NCBI GenBank assembly: GCA_947625935.1 | Contig: CANQQE010000026.1 | Location: 1 to 47,963 of the forward strand | DNA: 47,963 nt | Reading direction: 5' to 3' | From: an uncultured Muribaculaceae bacterium | Lineage (GTDB): Bacteria > Bacteroidota > Bacteroidia > Bacteroidales > Muribaculaceae | In this document: positions 47,309 through 47,963 of the stretch, piece after piece | Position numbering within the stretch: the first letter of the stretch is position 1 | Layout: each line of letters starts with the position of its first letter | Notes under the pieces: model-generated | Database searches by the model: none | Told to the model about the DNA's origin: nothing | What the model saw: only the letters and a program-made list of their open reading frames with translations | Translations under genes and position numbers: made by a program

Positions 47309-47506
47309 ATGAAAGCAATAAAATGTGATAGGTGCGGAAAGTTTTACGAAACAAACAGTTGGTACGATGACGGGAAAGAGGGCAATTACAAAGTTGACAT
47401 TTACGAGAAATGTCTGCGCGGAAGCAGATTGTACGAACACAATCTTGATTTGTGCGACGATTGCCAAAAGGCGTTGCGTGAGTTTATGAAAGGGGGAAAA
47501 CAATGA
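47309..47506 (+). CDS. Small zinc-ribbon protein
   Basis: 65 aa, AGGGGG upstream. CDRCGKFYE at the start and CDDCQKAL at the end form a zinc ribbon around an acidic middle. The 83-nt gap upstream contains an ATTCGGC/GCCGAAAT pair only. It overlaps the next gene by 4 nt. Confidence 0.66.
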   Translation: MKAIKCDRCGKFYETNSWYDDGKEGNYKVDIYEKCLRGSRLYEHNLDLCDDCQKALREFMKGGKQ

Positions 47507-47877
47507 CAGAACAAGAGAAAAAAGCACGTCAAGAAATTAGAAATCTTTCGATGTTTGATAGTATCTACATAGATCAACAATTTGCCGGCGAGCGACGTAT
47601 GCTTGAAATGTTAGGTGCGTTGAATAGAACTATTGAGAGCATGCACACCTTTGTGTATTTATATGACGGCAGCGAGTTAGAACATCAGCACACTGATTAT
47701 ACGCTATCAGAAGTTGAGAGTTTACTTAGTGAATTAGAAGTTATGAGAGAGGACTTGTTTTCAAATTCGGTAAATTGGAATAGAATATGCGAATTGGGAT
47801 TTGACCACGTTGACAGAATAGAGGCGTTGGAAAAAAATTATCAAAAACCTATTGATAACAGCGAAAAAAAGGTTTAG
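47503..47877 (+). CDS. Paralogous small protein, copy A (paired with RNA A)
   Basis: 124 aa. Homologous along its length to the 1993 protein (shared GERRMLEMLGALNR and 'LEVMREDLFSNSVNWNRICE'), with a 47-nt identical block (47737-47783). Longer by six residues and diverged at the C-terminus. Its stop codon TAG is also the first three bases of the -10 element of the following RNA promoter. Function unknown; see the paired-RNA finding. Confidence 0.75.
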   Translation: MTEQEKKARQEIRNLSMFDSIYIDQQFAGERRMLEMLGALNRTIESMHTFVYLYDGSELEHQHTDYTLSEVESLLSELEVMREDLFSNSVNWNRICELGFDHVDRIEALEKNYQKPIDNSEKKV

Positions 47878-47880
47878 ACT
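47852..47880 (+). promoter_or_regulatory. Promoter of junction RNA A
   Basis: TTGATA (47852-47857), 17 nt, TAGACT (47875-47880), over the end of the 47503 gene. The position is equivalent to the RNA B promoter at the end of the 1993 gene. Confidence 0.65.
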
Positions 47881-47886
47881 AAAAAG

Positions 47887-47963
47887 CAGGCGAATGCCGC
47901 TCTCCGTTGTCGTTGGTAGACCGATAATGGAGTAATGCCAATAATGCGGAGAGAATGCTCCCG
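47887..47963 (+). ncRNA. Structured RNA A, 5' part (continues at base 29 of the window)
   Basis: Begins near 47887 and runs through the circular junction to about base 62, roughly 111 nt. Hairpin 1 pairs CTCTCCG (47900-47906) with CGGAGAG (47947-47953), with inner TTGG/CCAA. Its loop holds GGTAGAC (47915-47921). Hairpin 2, at bases 23-54, holds GTCTACC in its loop, an exact 7-nt complement. Hairpin-hairpin-T-tail order and kissing loops match RNA B although the primary sequence differs. Confidence 0.68.
47936..47963. repeat. Terminal direct repeat, second copy
   Basis: Exact copy of bases 1-28. It lies inside the structured RNA that follows the 47503 gene, so that RNA continues from here into base 29 of the window. 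Confidence 0.93.

Overview
The window is one complete genome of a tailed double-stranded DNA bacteriophage. The first 28 bases recur exactly as the last 28 (47936-47963), so the contig is circular or circularly permuted, with a unit length of about 47,935 bp. A portal of the SPP1 gp6 type, a tape measure of about 822 aa, a separate major tail protein, a tail-chaperone frameshift pair and no contractile sheath indicate a siphovirus-like virion. Strong AAGGAG-type ribosome sites, TTGACA-N17-TATAAT promoters, a RecE/RecT pair and a gut-phage style structural cassette suggest a moderately AT-rich Bacillota (Clostridia-like) host. The host assignment is inference. No integrase or CI-type repressor was recognised. 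The only site-specific recombinase is a roughly 200-aa serine resolvase/invertase.

Layout. 1-5.7 kb: a ParB-fold protein, a chimeric P-loop gene, an AbrB-like regulator, a cytosine methyltransferase broken at C9 and G9 tracts, and a truncated adenine methyltransferase. 5.7-10.5 kb: a perfect-consensus promoter, the serine recombinase, then a tightly overlapping operon of about 17 small genes, many of them Cys-rich or paralogous. 10.5-11.1 kb: a non-coding stretch with an eight-copy repeat array. 11.1-13.8 kb: the only minus-strand block, seven overlapping genes with their own promoter and tandem terminators, which looks like an acquired island. 13.8-14.7 kb: AT-rich and non-coding. 14.7-35.3 kb: a late rightward run (HExxH protein, TerL, portal, scaffold, capsid, connectors, tail tube, chaperones, tape measure, distal tail, fibres). 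35.3-42.3 kb: a structured-RNA leader, holin-like and membrane genes including an AgrB-like/sigma4-like fusion, and a cassette of small accessory or structural proteins. 42.6-42.9 kb: a cluster of five TTATCCACA DnaA boxes, the probable origin. 42.9-47.9 kb: the recombination module (RecE-like, HNH, RecT, SSB-like, ERCC4 nuclease).

How it works together. No polymerase, primase or helicase was recognised, so replication probably uses the host replisome recruited through the DnaA boxes, with the phage RecE/RecT/SSB/ERCC4 set handling recombination. Late genes are read from a promoter at 14677, with further internal promoters.

Most striking: two cassettes (gene + promoter + small RNA + terminator) at 1993-2533 and at 47503 through the contig junction to about 62. 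Each encodes a paralogous protein followed by an RNA with two hairpins whose loops are complementary to each other (6 and 7 bp) but differ in sequence between the copies. A second candidate is the 434-aa membrane protein at 38275, which carries an AgrB-like His/Cys pair and ends in a sigma region-4-like helix-turn-helix.
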